From: Brevibacterium antiquum
GTDB taxonomy: Bacteria > Actinomycetota > Actinomycetes > Actinomycetales > Brevibacteriaceae
NCBI RefSeq assembly: GCF_016107655.1
Contig: NZ_JABASX010000001.1
Coordinates: 62,001-126,000 of the forward strand
Length of the DNA: 64,000 bases
Direction of reading: 5' to 3'
Below are positions 42,855 through 51,749 of the stretch, one piece after another (position 1 is the first letter of the stretch; each line of letters starts with the position of its first letter). The position numbers were made by a program, and so were the translations under genes. A model generated the notes under the pieces. That model ran no database searches and was not told the DNA's origin. It was given only the letters and a program-made list of their open reading frames with translations.

Positions 42855-43409
42855 TCAGTTTCGCATGGAAGCGCCCAGGTCAGATGCGCCTAGGTCAGGC
42901 GCGCCCAGGTGGGATGTGCCTAGTCCGGAAGTGCCCAGCCCGGATGCGCCCAGTCCGAGTGCGACGTCAGTGGCCGCCGAGCTGGCCCCGACCGCCTCGG
43001 CGTCCCAGTCGGTCCTCTCGATGTCGGGGATTGCTTGGCTCATGACGTCCTTCCAGCCGCGATGCCACTGGGCAGGGAAGGTCGAACGCAGCAGGTCGAG
43101 CATGATCGGCACGGCCGTGGACGCGCCGGGCGAGGCTCCGAGCAGTCCGGTGATCGACCCGTCCGCGCCGACGACGAGCTCGGTGCCCTGCTGCAGGGCA
43201 CCGACCCGCTTCGGGTCAGGTTTCACCAGCTGTGCACGCTGCCCGGCCGGTACCAGCGTCCATTCGTTGAACCTGGCCTTCGGGTAGAAGCGGCGCAGTT
43301 GGGCTCCGCGGTGCGCCGACCCAGTCGCGTCGTCGCTCGTCTGCGCGACTTCATCCACGAACGTGCCCAGGAGTGGGCGGCTCCGTAGCCGCGGTACCGG
43401 CAGTCGCAC
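42855..43409 (-). pseudogene. mqo: C-terminal remnant of malate:quinone oxidoreductase
   Basis: About 100 residues match the Mqo C-terminus: RRFYPKARFNEWTLVPAGQR, LVKPDPKRVGALQQGTELVV, ADGSITGLLGASPGASTAVP, then IMLDLLRSTFPAQW. A full enzyme has about 500 residues, with an N-terminal FAD-binding domain that is absent here. The first 35 residues (RLPVPRLRSRPLLGTF) do not fit the family, so the homologous part stops just inside the palindromic repeat. The tail has become a string of five-residue repeats (LGASD, LGAPD, LGTSG) encoded by a 15-bp tandem array. It is probably not functional. Confidence 0.75.
42871..42960. repeat. Tandem repeat, 6 x 15 bp, at the end of the mqo remnant
   Basis: Six units start at 42871, 42886, 42901, 42916, 42931 and 42946, with consensus GYGCCYAGKYCRGRW. 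They are in frame with the remnant and encode its repeated LGAxx tail. Confidence 0.85.
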
Positions 43410-43410
43410 C

Positions 43411-43484
43411 GTGACAACCGCTTGGCAAAGGTGCGCAGGTGCGTCACTTGTGCTCTACCTCCATACCTTTGGCAAGCGGTTGTG
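43411..43484. repeat. Palindromic repeat element, copy 2
   Basis: ACAACCGCTTGGCAAAGGT and ACCTTTGGCAAGCGGTTGT are inverted with a single mismatch. Between them is the same GTGCGTCACTTGTG core as in copy 1. The element sits exactly where the mqo remnant loses homology and 54 bp from the end of the FecCD-type permease gene, so it could also act as its terminator. Confidence 0.85.
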
Positions 43485-43537
43485 AAGAGTCAGTCGTCGG
43501 GGAGCGCTGCGAGCGCCCACCGGCCAGTTGCGTTCTC

Positions 43538-45682
43538 TCACGCCTTCGAACGTGCCAGCAGGTAGACGAAGTAGGGGGCGCCGATGAGCGCGATGATCAG
43601 ACCGGCGGGAATCTGTGCAGGAGCGATGACCGTGCGGCCCAATGCGTCGGCGACGACAAGGCCAAGTGCGCCGAGGAGCATGGCCGTCGGGACCACCCGG
43701 GCGTGCTGAGCGCCGACGAGAGCCCTGGCGGCGTGCGGGGCGACGAGGCCGATGAACCCGACCACGCCGACTGCGGAGACGCTGACTGCGGCGAGCACAG
43801 CAGCCGTGACGAGCACGCCCAGACGAACGAGTTCACGTGGGACTCCGACCAGCCTCGGCGTATCGTCGTCGAGGGCCAGCAGATCCAGCTCACGCATCCA
43901 CACGAAGGCCAAGGGAATTGCAGCCAGGAGGACGAGCGCCACGGGCGCGACATCGGCCCAGACGCGGCCGTAGGTGGATCCGGAGAGCCAGGTGAAGAGT
44001 GCCGGTGTATCCCACGGGTTCGCACGCACGAGGAACAGTGTGGTCAGGGCGGTGAAGCCGAACCACATGCCGATGCCGATGAGCACGAGCCGGTCGGTGT
44101 TCATCCCGCCGCGCCAGGAAAGCCCGTAGACGATGGCGAATGCGATGAGTGCGCCGGCGATGCCCGCTGTGGAGATGAGCACGACCGTGGCGCCGGGAAC
44201 AAGGGTGATGACGATGACGGCGCCCAGTCCCGCACCACCGGTGATGCCGAGCAGCCCCGGCTCGGCCAGCGGATTGCGGGCGCTGGCCTGGACGAATGTT
44301 CCCGACAGTCCGAGGGCGGCACCGGCGGCAAGAGCGGCGGCCACGCGTGGAGCCCGGGAGTCGAAGGCGAAGGAGATCACTGGTGCCGCCTGGTCCTGCA
44401 TCCACAGCATCACATCACCGAGGAGATAGAACCGCTCTCCCGTGAGCAGTGAGAGGACCGCACCCACGATGAGCAGGACCGTGCCCAACGCAATGACGAG
44501 CCCAGCCTGACGTGGTCCGTGGACCCGGGACCGAGCCGCAGACGTCGCCTGAGCCGGACCCGAAGCGCGCATGGATCGCGCCAGCAGCACGAGGACGATC
44601 GCACCGAGCACCGTGGTCGTCACACCCGAGGGCAGGGTGATCGCCTCCGTGGCTCCGACGATGGCGCGCAGCACAGCGTCAGCGAGGATGACGATGATCG
44701 CGCCGATGAGCGCCGTGGCCGGAATCATCACTGCATGTCGGCCCAGCACCGGCACCAGCCGAGCGAGCAGCCGGGCGATGACCGGTGCGCACAGACCGAC
44801 GAATCCGATCGGCCCGGCCAAAGTCACAGCCGTTGCGGTGAGGATGACTGCGAGCAGAATCCCGATCGCGCGAGTCGACCGGATCGGCACACCGAGGACG
44901 GAGGCGGCATCATCGCCGAGGCTGAGCAGATCCAGGCGTCGCGACAGCAGGACCGTGGCAGCGACGATGATGGTGATGACGGGAATGCTGCGGATCGCGG
45001 CGGTCCCATCGAGCTGATTCAAGGTGCCTGAACCCCAAGAGTAGAGACTTGTCGTCTCCTCTTGGAACAGGATGAGCAGGGTCGAGGTGCCGGCTTGCAA
45101 CGCCATAGCGGTCGCAGTGCCGGCGAGCACGAGGCGCGTCGTCGACGATGCCGCACCGCCGGCAAGCCCGAGCACCAGAGCTGCGGCGAGCAGTCCGCCG
45201 ATGAAGGCGACGCCTCCGGAGGCCCACACTGGGATCGTGATGCCGAAGGCGGTGACCACGGTGACTGCGAAGTACGAACCACCGGTCACGGCGAGGGTGT
45301 CTGGTGAGGCCAGCGGGTTGCGGGCCAATGACTGGAACAGCGCACCGGCAACGCCGAGGGCGACGCCGACGAGTATTCCCGCACCCACGCGCGGAAGCCG
45401 GGACCCGATGAGGATGTCACGGGCACTCGGACCCACCTCGGCGCGGGAAGAAGTAGGCCCGGTCAGGGCCGCGAACAGGTCCTTGAATCCGATCCCTGAG
45501 GTGCCCTGCGTGATGTGCCATGCAGAGAGCAGAGCAAGGACGATGACCAGGCCGAGGAGGATCCCGGTGGTCGAGAGCGCACTGAAGAGTCCGGCCTTTC
45601 GCTCGGGTGCAACAGGCTTCGGCTCCGAGCCATCGCTTGCCGAGGTGGTCGTGGGCATGGTCGTGGGTGCGGGAGGAGTCAT
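43538..45682 (-). CDS. Iron-siderophore ABC transporter permease, fused FecC-FecD type
   Basis: A 714-aa protein made of two tandem FecCD permease domains (FhuB-like architecture), together about 18-20 helices. The motif set appears twice: RLPRVGAGILVGVALGVAGALFQ with ARNPLASPDTLAVTGG in the first half, and RAPRVAAALAAGAALGLSG with ARNPLAEPGLLGITGG in the second. Both also have GPIGFVGL or VGFIGLVAPHAAR segments. It should form the whole membrane channel for a ferric siderophore. It follows the binding-protein gene by three bases in the same operon. Confidence 0.95.
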   Translation of the reverse strand: MTPPAPTTMPTTTSASDGSEPKPVAPERKAGLFSALSTTGILLGLVIVLALLSAWHITQGTSGIGFKDLFAALTGPTSSRAEVGPSARDILIGSRLPRVGAGILVGVALGVAGALFQSLARNPLASPDTLAVTGGSYFAVTVVTAFGITIPVWASGGVAFIGGLLAAALVLGLAGGAASSTTRLVLAGTATAMALQAGTSTLLILFQEETTSLYSWGSGTLNQLDGTAAIRSIPVITIIVAATVLLSRRLDLLSLGDDAASVLGVPIRSTRAIGILLAVILTATAVTLAGPIGFVGLCAPVIARLLARLVPVLGRHAVMIPATALIGAIIVILADAVLRAIVGATEAITLPSGVTTTVLGAIVLVLLARSMRASGPAQATSAARSRVHGPRQAGLVIALGTVLLIVGAVLSLLTGERFYLLGDVMLWMQDQAAPVISFAFDSRAPRVAAALAAGAALGLSGTFVQASARNPLAEPGLLGITGGAGLGAVIVITLVPGATVVLISTAGIAGALIAFAIVYGLSWRGGMNTDRLVLIGIGMWFGFTALTTLFLVRANPWDTPALFTWLSGSTYGRVWADVAPVALVLLAAIPLAFVWMRELDLLALDDDTPRLVGVPRELVRLGVLVTAAVLAAVSVSAVGVVGFIGLVAPHAARALVGAQHARVVPTAMLLGALGLVVADALGRTVIAPAQIPAGLIIALIGAPYFVYLLARSKA

Positions 45683-45685
45683 GGA

Positions 45686-46741
45686 CTACTTGGTCAGTGC
45701 CTCGACGTAGGCGTCGAGAGCCTGCTCGGACGATTTCGGTCCGCCGAAGGTCCAGATCCCGGAGGGGAACGCAAAGGTGCGATCATCCTTGACGGTGGGA
45801 ATGTTGGACCAGATGTCGTTCTTCTCCAGGAGCTCGACATAGTCCTCGGATTCGGGATCATCGGTGCCGGTGTAGAAGAAGTTCGCGTCGCCGACCTTCG
45901 AGATGCCCTCGATGTCTGTCTGGCCCAGTCCGTAGGCCGGATCGACCTCGCCGGTCCATACGTTCTTCAGACCCAGTTCCTCGCCGAGTTCACCGAAGAG
46001 CGATCCCTGGCCGAAGGGGCGCAGTGCCACATTCGAGCCGTTGACCCACCCGTCGAAGTAGACGAATTCCTTGGTGTCGAGCTCGGCGGATTCGAGCGCC
46101 TTCTTCGACTCCTCGACCTTCGCATCGAATTCGGCCAGGACGGCGTCGGCGCGCTCGCCGCGGCCGGTGACTTCGGCGACGGTGGAGAAGGTGTCCTTCA
46201 TATAGGCGACCGGGTCCTTGCCGTCGGCTCCGGTCATCGCCATGACAGGGATGCCCTGATCCTCGAGCTGGCCGACGATCTTGTCGTCACGGGAGGTTGT
46301 CTCGATGATGACGAGATCAGGGTTGGCCGAGACGATCGACTCCACATTCGGCTCCTGCCGGGTGCCGACGTCGGTCGTGTTCTCGGGCAGCTGCTCTGCC
46401 GTATCCCAGGTGGTGAAGCCCTTCGCATCGGCGACGGCAGCAGGATCGACGCACAGGGAGAGCAGGTCTTCGGTGTACTGCCATTCGAGTGAGACGACCG
46501 TAGATGCGGGCTTGTCGAGTTTGATCTGGTGGCCGGTGTCGTCCTTGACGGAGACTGGGTCCGCCGAGGTGGTGCTCGAGTCGTCCGCGCATGCTTCGGA
46601 GGTCGACTCGGAGTTTCCGTCATCGGCCGAAGCCTCGGTGCCTGTAGTGCCGCAGGCGGACAGTGCGAGGGCACAGGCGGCGGAGAGGGAAGCGAGGGCG
46701 AATAGGGGCTTGCGCGGACGTGGTGGGGTCAGGGTATTCAC
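45686..46741 (-). CDS. Iron-siderophore ABC transporter substrate-binding lipoprotein
   Basis: A 351-aa lipoprotein with lipobox LSAC (Cys30) and an acidic Ser/Asp linker. It is followed by a FecB/FhuD-type (class III) binding domain: VVSLEWQYTEDLLSLCVDP, NVESIVSANPDLVIIETTS and DDRTFAFPSGIWTFGGPKSS. It captures a ferric chelate outside the membrane. GTG start. It lies between the ATPase and permease genes and is controlled with them from the DtxR-like box. Confidence 0.93.
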   Translation of the reverse strand: MNTLTPPRPRKPLFALASLSAACALALSACGTTGTEASADDGNSESTSEACADDSSTTSADPVSVKDDTGHQIKLDKPASTVVSLEWQYTEDLLSLCVDPAAVADAKGFTTWDTAEQLPENTTDVGTRQEPNVESIVSANPDLVIIETTSRDDKIVGQLEDQGIPVMAMTGADGKDPVAYMKDTFSTVAEVTGRGERADAVLAEFDAKVEESKKALESAELDTKEFVYFDGWVNGSNVALRPFGQGSLFGELGEELGLKNVWTGEVDPAYGLGQTDIEGISKVGDANFFYTGTDDPESEDYVELLEKNDIWSNIPTVKDDRTFAFPSGIWTFGGPKSSEQALDAYVEALTK

Positions 46742-46792
46742 AGAGGTGTCTCTTTCTTCAGAGGTGAAGCAACGGTGGTGTCAGTGATGGAT

Positions 46793-47635
46793 TCAGGAGG
46801 CTGCTGCGAGTGCACGGCGACGGCGGGGCAGCGCCTCGATGCGCACCATTCCGGTGGCCTCATCGACGAGCGTGCGGATCGGCAGCCCGTAGACCTCGGT
46901 GAGCACCTCTGCGGTGAATACCGCTTCGCAGGTGCCCGTGGATCTGACTCGGCCCTGGCTGAGCAGGACGATGTCATCGGCGACGGCGGCTGCATGGTTG
47001 AGATCGTGGAGAACGACGCCGACGGCCGTTCCGTGATCGTCGGCGAGGTCGCGCATGAGGTCGAGGATCTCGGCCTGATAGCGCAGGTCGAGGTGGTTCG
47101 TCGGTTCGTCGAGCAGCAGGACCCCGGTCTCCTGTGCCAGGCAGGTGGCCAGCCAGACGCGCTGCAGCTCGCCGCCGGAGAGCTGATCGACCGAGCGCTC
47201 GGCCATTGGCAGCGTTCCGGTCAGTTCCAGAGCCTTGTCGATCGCGGTCCTGTCTGCATCGGTGAGGGAGGCGAAGCGGCGCCGGTGCGGGTGGCGACCG
47301 AACGCGACGATCTCGCGCACGCTCAGCCCGGAAGGATGCGGTCGGGACTGGGAGAGCAGAGTCACAGTGCGGGCGAATTCGCGCGCCGACAGCGCGGGCG
47401 TCGGAGTGGTCGACCCTGCCGAGGCGATGGTGACCTCGCCGGAGCTGATCGGATGCAGACGAGCCAGGGACCGCAGCACGGTCGACTTCCCGCTGCCATT
47501 GGGTCCGATGAGTGCCGTGACCCGACCGGGAGTGATCGAGACGGACACGTCATGGACGACCGGTGTGCGGTCGTAGCTCAAATGCAGGCCCGAGGCGTGC
47601 AGCGCAGTGGAGTTCATCGTCCCGGTCGTGTTCAT
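46793..47635 (-). CDS. Iron-siderophore ABC transporter ATP-binding protein
   Basis: A 280-aa FepC/FhuC-type ATPase: Walker A GPNGSGKSTVL, Q-loop LLSQSRPHPSGLSVREIV, RHPHRRRF, signature QLSGGELQRVWLATCL, Walker B VLLLDEPTNHLD and H-loop VLHDLNHAA. It is the first gene of the iron operon (ATPase, binding protein, fused permease). The ATG lies directly next to a DtxR/IdeR-type box, so iron repression is likely. Confidence 0.95.
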   Translation of the reverse strand: MNTTGTMNSTALHASGLHLSYDRTPVVHDVSVSITPGRVTALIGPNGSGKSTVLRSLARLHPISSGEVTIASAGSTTPTPALSAREFARTVTLLSQSRPHPSGLSVREIVAFGRHPHRRRFASLTDADRTAIDKALELTGTLPMAERSVDQLSGGELQRVWLATCLAQETGVLLLDEPTNHLDLRYQAEILDLMRDLADDHGTAVGVVLHDLNHAAAVADDIVLLSQGRVRSTGTCEAVFTAEVLTEVYGLPIRTLVDEATGMVRIEALPRRRRALAAAS

Positions 47636-47654
47636 GATGCATAGCCTAACCTAA
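47636..47654 (-). promoter_or_regulatory. DtxR/IdeR-type iron box
   Basis: On the minus strand the sequence TTAGGTTAGGCTATGCATC matches about 14 of 19 positions of the palindromic DtxR/IdeR consensus, with one perfect half. It overlaps the leader of the iron ATPase gene, so Fe2+-loaded repressor would block transcription. Confidence 0.75.
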
Positions 47655-47827
47655 GTAAGGGTGGGCTGTGTTACAAACTTCGACGGCACGGGTCCGCAGG
47701 ATTTGCGGGACCGGCTGAATCGCTGCCTTCGCGCTCCGCGAGTATGACCTGTTTCACATTCCATGTCAGTGCCTGTCCGTAGGGTGGATGTGCATACATA
47801 GGATGGGGGAGAACCTAGGAGGAACCC

Positions 47828-48961
47828 ATGAGATTCGTCGCCACCGGAGACTGGCAGTTGGGCATGACGGCGCACTATCTCAGTGCCGAAGCCCGCCCGC
47901 GGTTTCACCGTGCCCGCCTCGATGCCGTCAAGCGCATCGGTGAGATCGCTGCCGAGCAGTCGTGCGAATTCGTCCTCGTCTGCGGTGACGTGTTCGAGTC
48001 CAACCAACTCGACCGAGCCATCATCTCCCGCACCTTCGAGGTTCTGGCCGCCTTCACTGTGCCCGTCGTCCTGTTGCCGGGCAATCACGATCCCCTCGAC
48101 GCCGCCTCCATCTACGATTCCCCCGCCTTCATGTCCCGGCAGCCTGACCACGTCCACGTCCTGCGCGACAGCGAACCGTTCGAAGTCATCCCGGGCGTCG
48201 AAATCGTCGGTGCCCCGTGGTTCTCGAAACGTCCCCAAGGCGACCTGGTCGCCCAAGCAACCCAGAACCTCGCCGAGGTGGCTCCAGGGTGCGTGCGCAT
48301 CATCGCCGGCCACGGTGCCGTGAGCACGTTGGATCCCGATCGGGAATCTCTGGCCACGATCGACACCGACAGCCTCAAGGCTGTGGTGAAGGAGGGCCGT
48401 GCCCAGTTCGTCGCACTGGGTGACAGGCACGCCACCTATTCCGTCGACGAGACGATCTGGTATCCCGGTGCCCCGGAGGTGACCTCTCGACGCGAGGACG
48501 ATCCCGGCAATGTCCTCCTCGTCGATGTCGACCCCCAGACGCATACAAGCGCGGTGGAGAAAGTGCACATCGGCCGCTGGTCCTACCTCGTCGTCGAGGA
48601 GGACGTGAACTCGGACGAGGACGTCACCCGCCTCGAACAGCGACTGACCGACATCCCGAATAAGGACAGCACCGCAGTCTGGCTCGTTCTCAGAGGCACA
48701 CTGTCCACAGCAGCGAAGTCGCGCCTCGATGAAGTCCTCGACCACGCCGCAGACCTCTTCGCTCTCGTCTCGCTGTGGGAACGGCACACGGACATTGCGG
48801 TGGTCGCCGCCGACGAAGACTTCGCCGACCTCGGTCTGAGCGGATACCTGCAGGAGACCCTCGACGAATTGGCGGAATCCGCGGCAGGAGACGACCCAAC
48901 TGCTGCAGCGGCACAGGACGCACTGGGGCTGCTGTATCGATTTGCGAGGAGCGGATCATGA
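47828..48961 (+). CDS. sbcD: SbcD/Mre11-like metallophosphoesterase (DNA repair exonuclease)
   Basis: A 377-aa calcineurin-like phosphoesterase. Motif I reads GDWQLGM (Asp8, with Gln10 where SbcD/Mre11 has His), motif II GDVFES (53-58), motif III GNHDP (85-89), motif IV AGHGAV, and the last site GDRHAT where GHxH is usual. The DWQLG form appears characteristic of an actinobacterial sub-group. Partnered with the ATPase gene through an ATGA overlap, it should be the nuclease subunit for DNA-end processing. Strong AGGAGG six bases before the ATG. Confidence 0.88.
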   Translation: MRFVATGDWQLGMTAHYLSAEARPRFHRARLDAVKRIGEIAAEQSCEFVLVCGDVFESNQLDRAIISRTFEVLAAFTVPVVLLPGNHDPLDAASIYDSPAFMSRQPDHVHVLRDSEPFEVIPGVEIVGAPWFSKRPQGDLVAQATQNLAEVAPGCVRIIAGHGAVSTLDPDRESLATIDTDSLKAVVKEGRAQFVALGDRHATYSVDETIWYPGAPEVTSRREDDPGNVLLVDVDPQTHTSAVEKVHIGRWSYLVVEEDVNSDEDVTRLEQRLTDIPNKDSTAVWLVLRGTLSTAAKSRLDEVLDHAADLFALVSLWERHTDIAVVAADEDFADLGLSGYLQETLDELAESAAGDDPTAAAAQDALGLLYRFARSGS

Positions 48962-51606
48962 GATTCCATTCCATCAACCTGCGCAATTACCGAGGCATTG
49001 CGGACTCCCGCGTTGAATTCGGCGATGGAGTCACCGTCGTCGAAGGACCCAACGAGGTCGGCAAGTCCTCAATCCATGAAGCCATCACCCATCTGCGCGA
49101 AGACAAATCGAGCTCACGCAAGGCCAGCGTAAAAGAGACCCAACCCGTCGGTGTCGATGCCGGACCCGAAGTGGAACTGCACCTGAGCACAGGGGACTAC
49201 GAACTCAAGTACCGGAAGCGGTGGATCAAACAGCCTTTCACCGAACTCAGCGTGATCAGACCCAGACCGGAACAGCTGAGCAGCGATGATGCCCACGACC
49301 GGTTCCTCTCGATCCTCGCCGATACCGTCGATGTCGATCTGCTCGTCGCCCTCGACGTGGCACAGGGAGAAAGCCTGGCCCAGGCACCGCTGGCTCAGAT
49401 CAAGGCCCTGCACAGTGCGCTCAACGAATCGGGCATCGAGGTCGCCGATCACGACGACTTCCTCGACCGGATCGAAGTCGAATATTCGAAGTACTTCACA
49501 AAGTCCGGAAAGGAGACCGGAGACTACAAAGCGGCAAATGCTGAAGTCCCCAGTGCCGAAGCCGCTTTCGAGGAGTTGCGTGAACGCAGCCGCGGGATGG
49601 ACGAGCTCGTCGACAACCACGCCAGGGCGGCTGCCCGTCTGGAATCCGTCCGGGGGCAGCTGTCACAGGCCCTGAATGACCGTCACGAAGCCGAACAGGC
49701 GGCGAAGGCCGTGGCTGAACTCAAAGCAGTGCTCGATCAGACGATGGAACAGGCGAAGTCGGCACAGCGTGATCAGCAGATCGCCCGGGAGGCTCTGGAC
49801 CGACGCACACAGCTCATCGACGATGTTGCTGCGGCCGAGGAGACCGTGACTGCGACCCGGTCGTCGGTCACTGACCTTGAAGCGACGCAAAGTGACATCG
49901 ACTCGGACTTCGCTCGCGCGCAGAAGACCCTCGAGGACAAGCAGAGCGCGCTCGACGAGGCACGTGCATTGGCGAAGGCTGCAGCCAAAGACGTGACCGA
50001 GGCGCGTGCCCGCACTGACCTCACCGAACTCACCCGTCGACTCGACACTATTCGTGACCATGATGAGAAGAAGAGCCGGGCACAGGCGACGATCGGGTCG
50101 ATTGCGGTCACCACCAAGGACGTCGAGGCGCTGATCTCGCTGGAGACGGAGGTGAGGATCGCGGAGAATGCGAAGACCTCTGCCGCGGCACAGATCGTTG
50201 CGAAGCGCCTCGGCTCGCAGGCCATAGATGTCGATGGAACCGCGCTGGGTGATGGTGCAACTGGAGAATTCGCCGCGGTCAAGGACGTGCGAATCACGAT
50301 CGAGGGCATCGCTGACATCACCGTGCGCCCGGGAGCATCGCCCGTCGAGCTGGACAAGGCTCTGGCCTCGGCCAAACAAGCCTTCGACGTAGAGCTGCAG
50401 CGCCTTGATGTCGACTCCGTGGCCCAAGCCCGGGAAAGAGCCGATGTTCGTGCTGATGCAGAAGCAGTCAAGGCAGAAGCCGATTCGACGCTCAAGGTAC
50501 TCCTGGGCCAGGACAGGCGAGACAAGCTTGAAGCCGCGCTCGCTCGCGCACAGCAGATCCTCGGAACCGATGGAACCTGCCCAGGCACCGAGGGCAAACC
50601 CGAGGACGGCGCCGAGGCAGACAGTCCTCATGATGAGAGGCCCCTCAACGAGCTCGAAAAGGCAGTCACAGAGTCCGAGAAGACTGTCGACGACGCTCAG
50701 TCCGCGGTGGATGCCGCCCGCGTCGAACTCGAACGAACTCGCACGAACAGAGATGACGCGCGCGTGGAGACGGTCCGGGCACAGACCAGCCTGAAAGAAG
50801 CCGAAACTCAGCACGAGCGACTGACGAGCAGTCTGGCTGCGGCAAGGACGACGAACTCTGACGCCGATCTGGAAGAAGCGGTGAAGTCTGCGAAGGCTCA
50901 AGCGTCGAATGTCGACTCACAGGTCAACGAAGCACGAGTCGCCTATGAGGCAGCCGACCCCGAGTCCTTGGAGATGCAGCTGCAGAATGTGCGGCAACTC
51001 GTCGGCAGCAAGGAAGCCCAGCGAGAGGAAGTGCGACAGGAGGTCGATCGTCTATCTGCCCTCATCGACGATCGTGCCAGTGAAGGCATCTACGAAAAGC
51101 TTGCGGCTGCCGAAGAGGCGCTGGAATCGGCTCTGAGGAAGCAGGCACGGCTGGCCCGTCAGGCGACGGCAATCAACCTGCTGCGCACCACAGTCCTCAA
51201 ACACAAGGAAGAGTCCCAGCGGAAGTACGTGGCTCCATTCAAGGAGCAGATCGAGCGTCTGGGCAGGCTGGTCTTCGGGCAGGGACTGTCGGTTGAGGTC
51301 TCCGAGGACCTTGAGATCGTCTCACGCACCTTGAACGAACGAACCGTGCCCTTCGAATCACTGTCAGGCGGAACGAAGGAGCAGCTTGCGCTCATCGGCA
51401 GACTCGCAGTGGCAACACTCGTCGACAGTGATTCTGGGGCACCTGTGGTCCTCGACGACGCCTTCGGCTTTGCCGATGCGCAGCGGCTCAACGCGCTCAA
51501 CGTCATCCTGAGCACGGTCGGGAAGAGTGCTCAGGTCATCCTGCTCACCTGCCAGCCGGATCGCTTCGCCCGCCTCGGCGGAGCGAAGACCGTGAGCCTG
51601 ACGTAA
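48958..51606 (+). CDS. sbcC: SbcC/Rad50-like SMC-type ATPase
   Basis: An 882-aa protein: N-terminal NYRGIADSRVEF and Walker A GPNEVGKSS (30-38). Long coiled coils follow, interrupted by a small globular part (KDVRITIEGIADITVRPGAS). The C-terminal ATPase half has signature LSGGTKEQLALIGR, Walker B VVLDDAF and QVILLTCQPDR. A CPGT element (GTDGTCPGTEG) stands where a zinc-hook CPxC might be expected; only one Cys is present. It forms the partner of the SbcD-like nuclease. The start is the ATG overlapping the sbcD stop; a longer frame is rejected. Confidence 0.9.
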   Translation: MRFHSINLRNYRGIADSRVEFGDGVTVVEGPNEVGKSSIHEAITHLREDKSSSRKASVKETQPVGVDAGPEVELHLSTGDYELKYRKRWIKQPFTELSVIRPRPEQLSSDDAHDRFLSILADTVDVDLLVALDVAQGESLAQAPLAQIKALHSALNESGIEVADHDDFLDRIEVEYSKYFTKSGKETGDYKAANAEVPSAEAAFEELRERSRGMDELVDNHARAAARLESVRGQLSQALNDRHEAEQAAKAVAELKAVLDQTMEQAKSAQRDQQIAREALDRRTQLIDDVAAAEETVTATRSSVTDLEATQSDIDSDFARAQKTLEDKQSALDEARALAKAAAKDVTEARARTDLTELTRRLDTIRDHDEKKSRAQATIGSIAVTTKDVEALISLETEVRIAENAKTSAAAQIVAKRLGSQAIDVDGTALGDGATGEFAAVKDVRITIEGIADITVRPGASPVELDKALASAKQAFDVELQRLDVDSVAQARERADVRADAEAVKAEADSTLKVLLGQDRRDKLEAALARAQQILGTDGTCPGTEGKPEDGAEADSPHDERPLNELEKAVTESEKTVDDAQSAVDAARVELERTRTNRDDARVETVRAQTSLKEAETQHERLTSSLAAARTTNSDADLEEAVKSAKAQASNVDSQVNEARVAYEAADPESLEMQLQNVRQLVGSKEAQREEVRQEVDRLSALIDDRASEGIYEKLAAAEEALESALRKQARLARQATAINLLRTTVLKHKEESQRKYVAPFKEQIERLGRLVFGQGLSVEVSEDLEIVSRTLNERTVPFESLSGGTKEQLALIGRLAVATLVDSDSGAPVVLDDAFGFADAQRLNALNVILSTVGKSAQVILLTCQPDRFARLGGAKTVSLT

Positions 51607-51678
51607 CCCAGCATCGCGTCAACAGACCCGGACGGACCCGACAGCCGCCCTTCCGGAATGCCCAAACAAACTAACACA

Positions 51679-51705
51679 GCCGCCGCGTCAAGCAGACGCG
51701 GCGGC
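51679..51705 (-). terminator. Terminator between sbcC and the acyl-CoA synthetase gene
   Basis: GCCGCCGCGTC pairs with GACGCGGCGGC around loop AAGCA (11-base stem). On the minus strand it is followed by a T-rich stretch (TGTGTTAGTTTGTTTGGG), so it ends the minus-strand catabolic operon. It may also stop the convergent sbcC transcript. Confidence 0.8.
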
Positions 51706-51749
51706 CTTCGCAGGCTGACGTCATTGGCAGCGTGCAGTCGATTCGCGGA

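Noticed and set aside
42706-43287. Plus-strand open frame covering the mqo remnant, and a similar one from 43439
   Set aside because: Both begin inside the two copies of the palindromic repeat, which explains their identical first residues (MRHLCSTS); neither continues into a protein-like sequence.
44519-45710. Plus-strand open frames within the FecCD-type permease gene
   Set aside because: Antisense shadows rich in Arg/Ala/Thr; the minus-strand permease fusion is complete.
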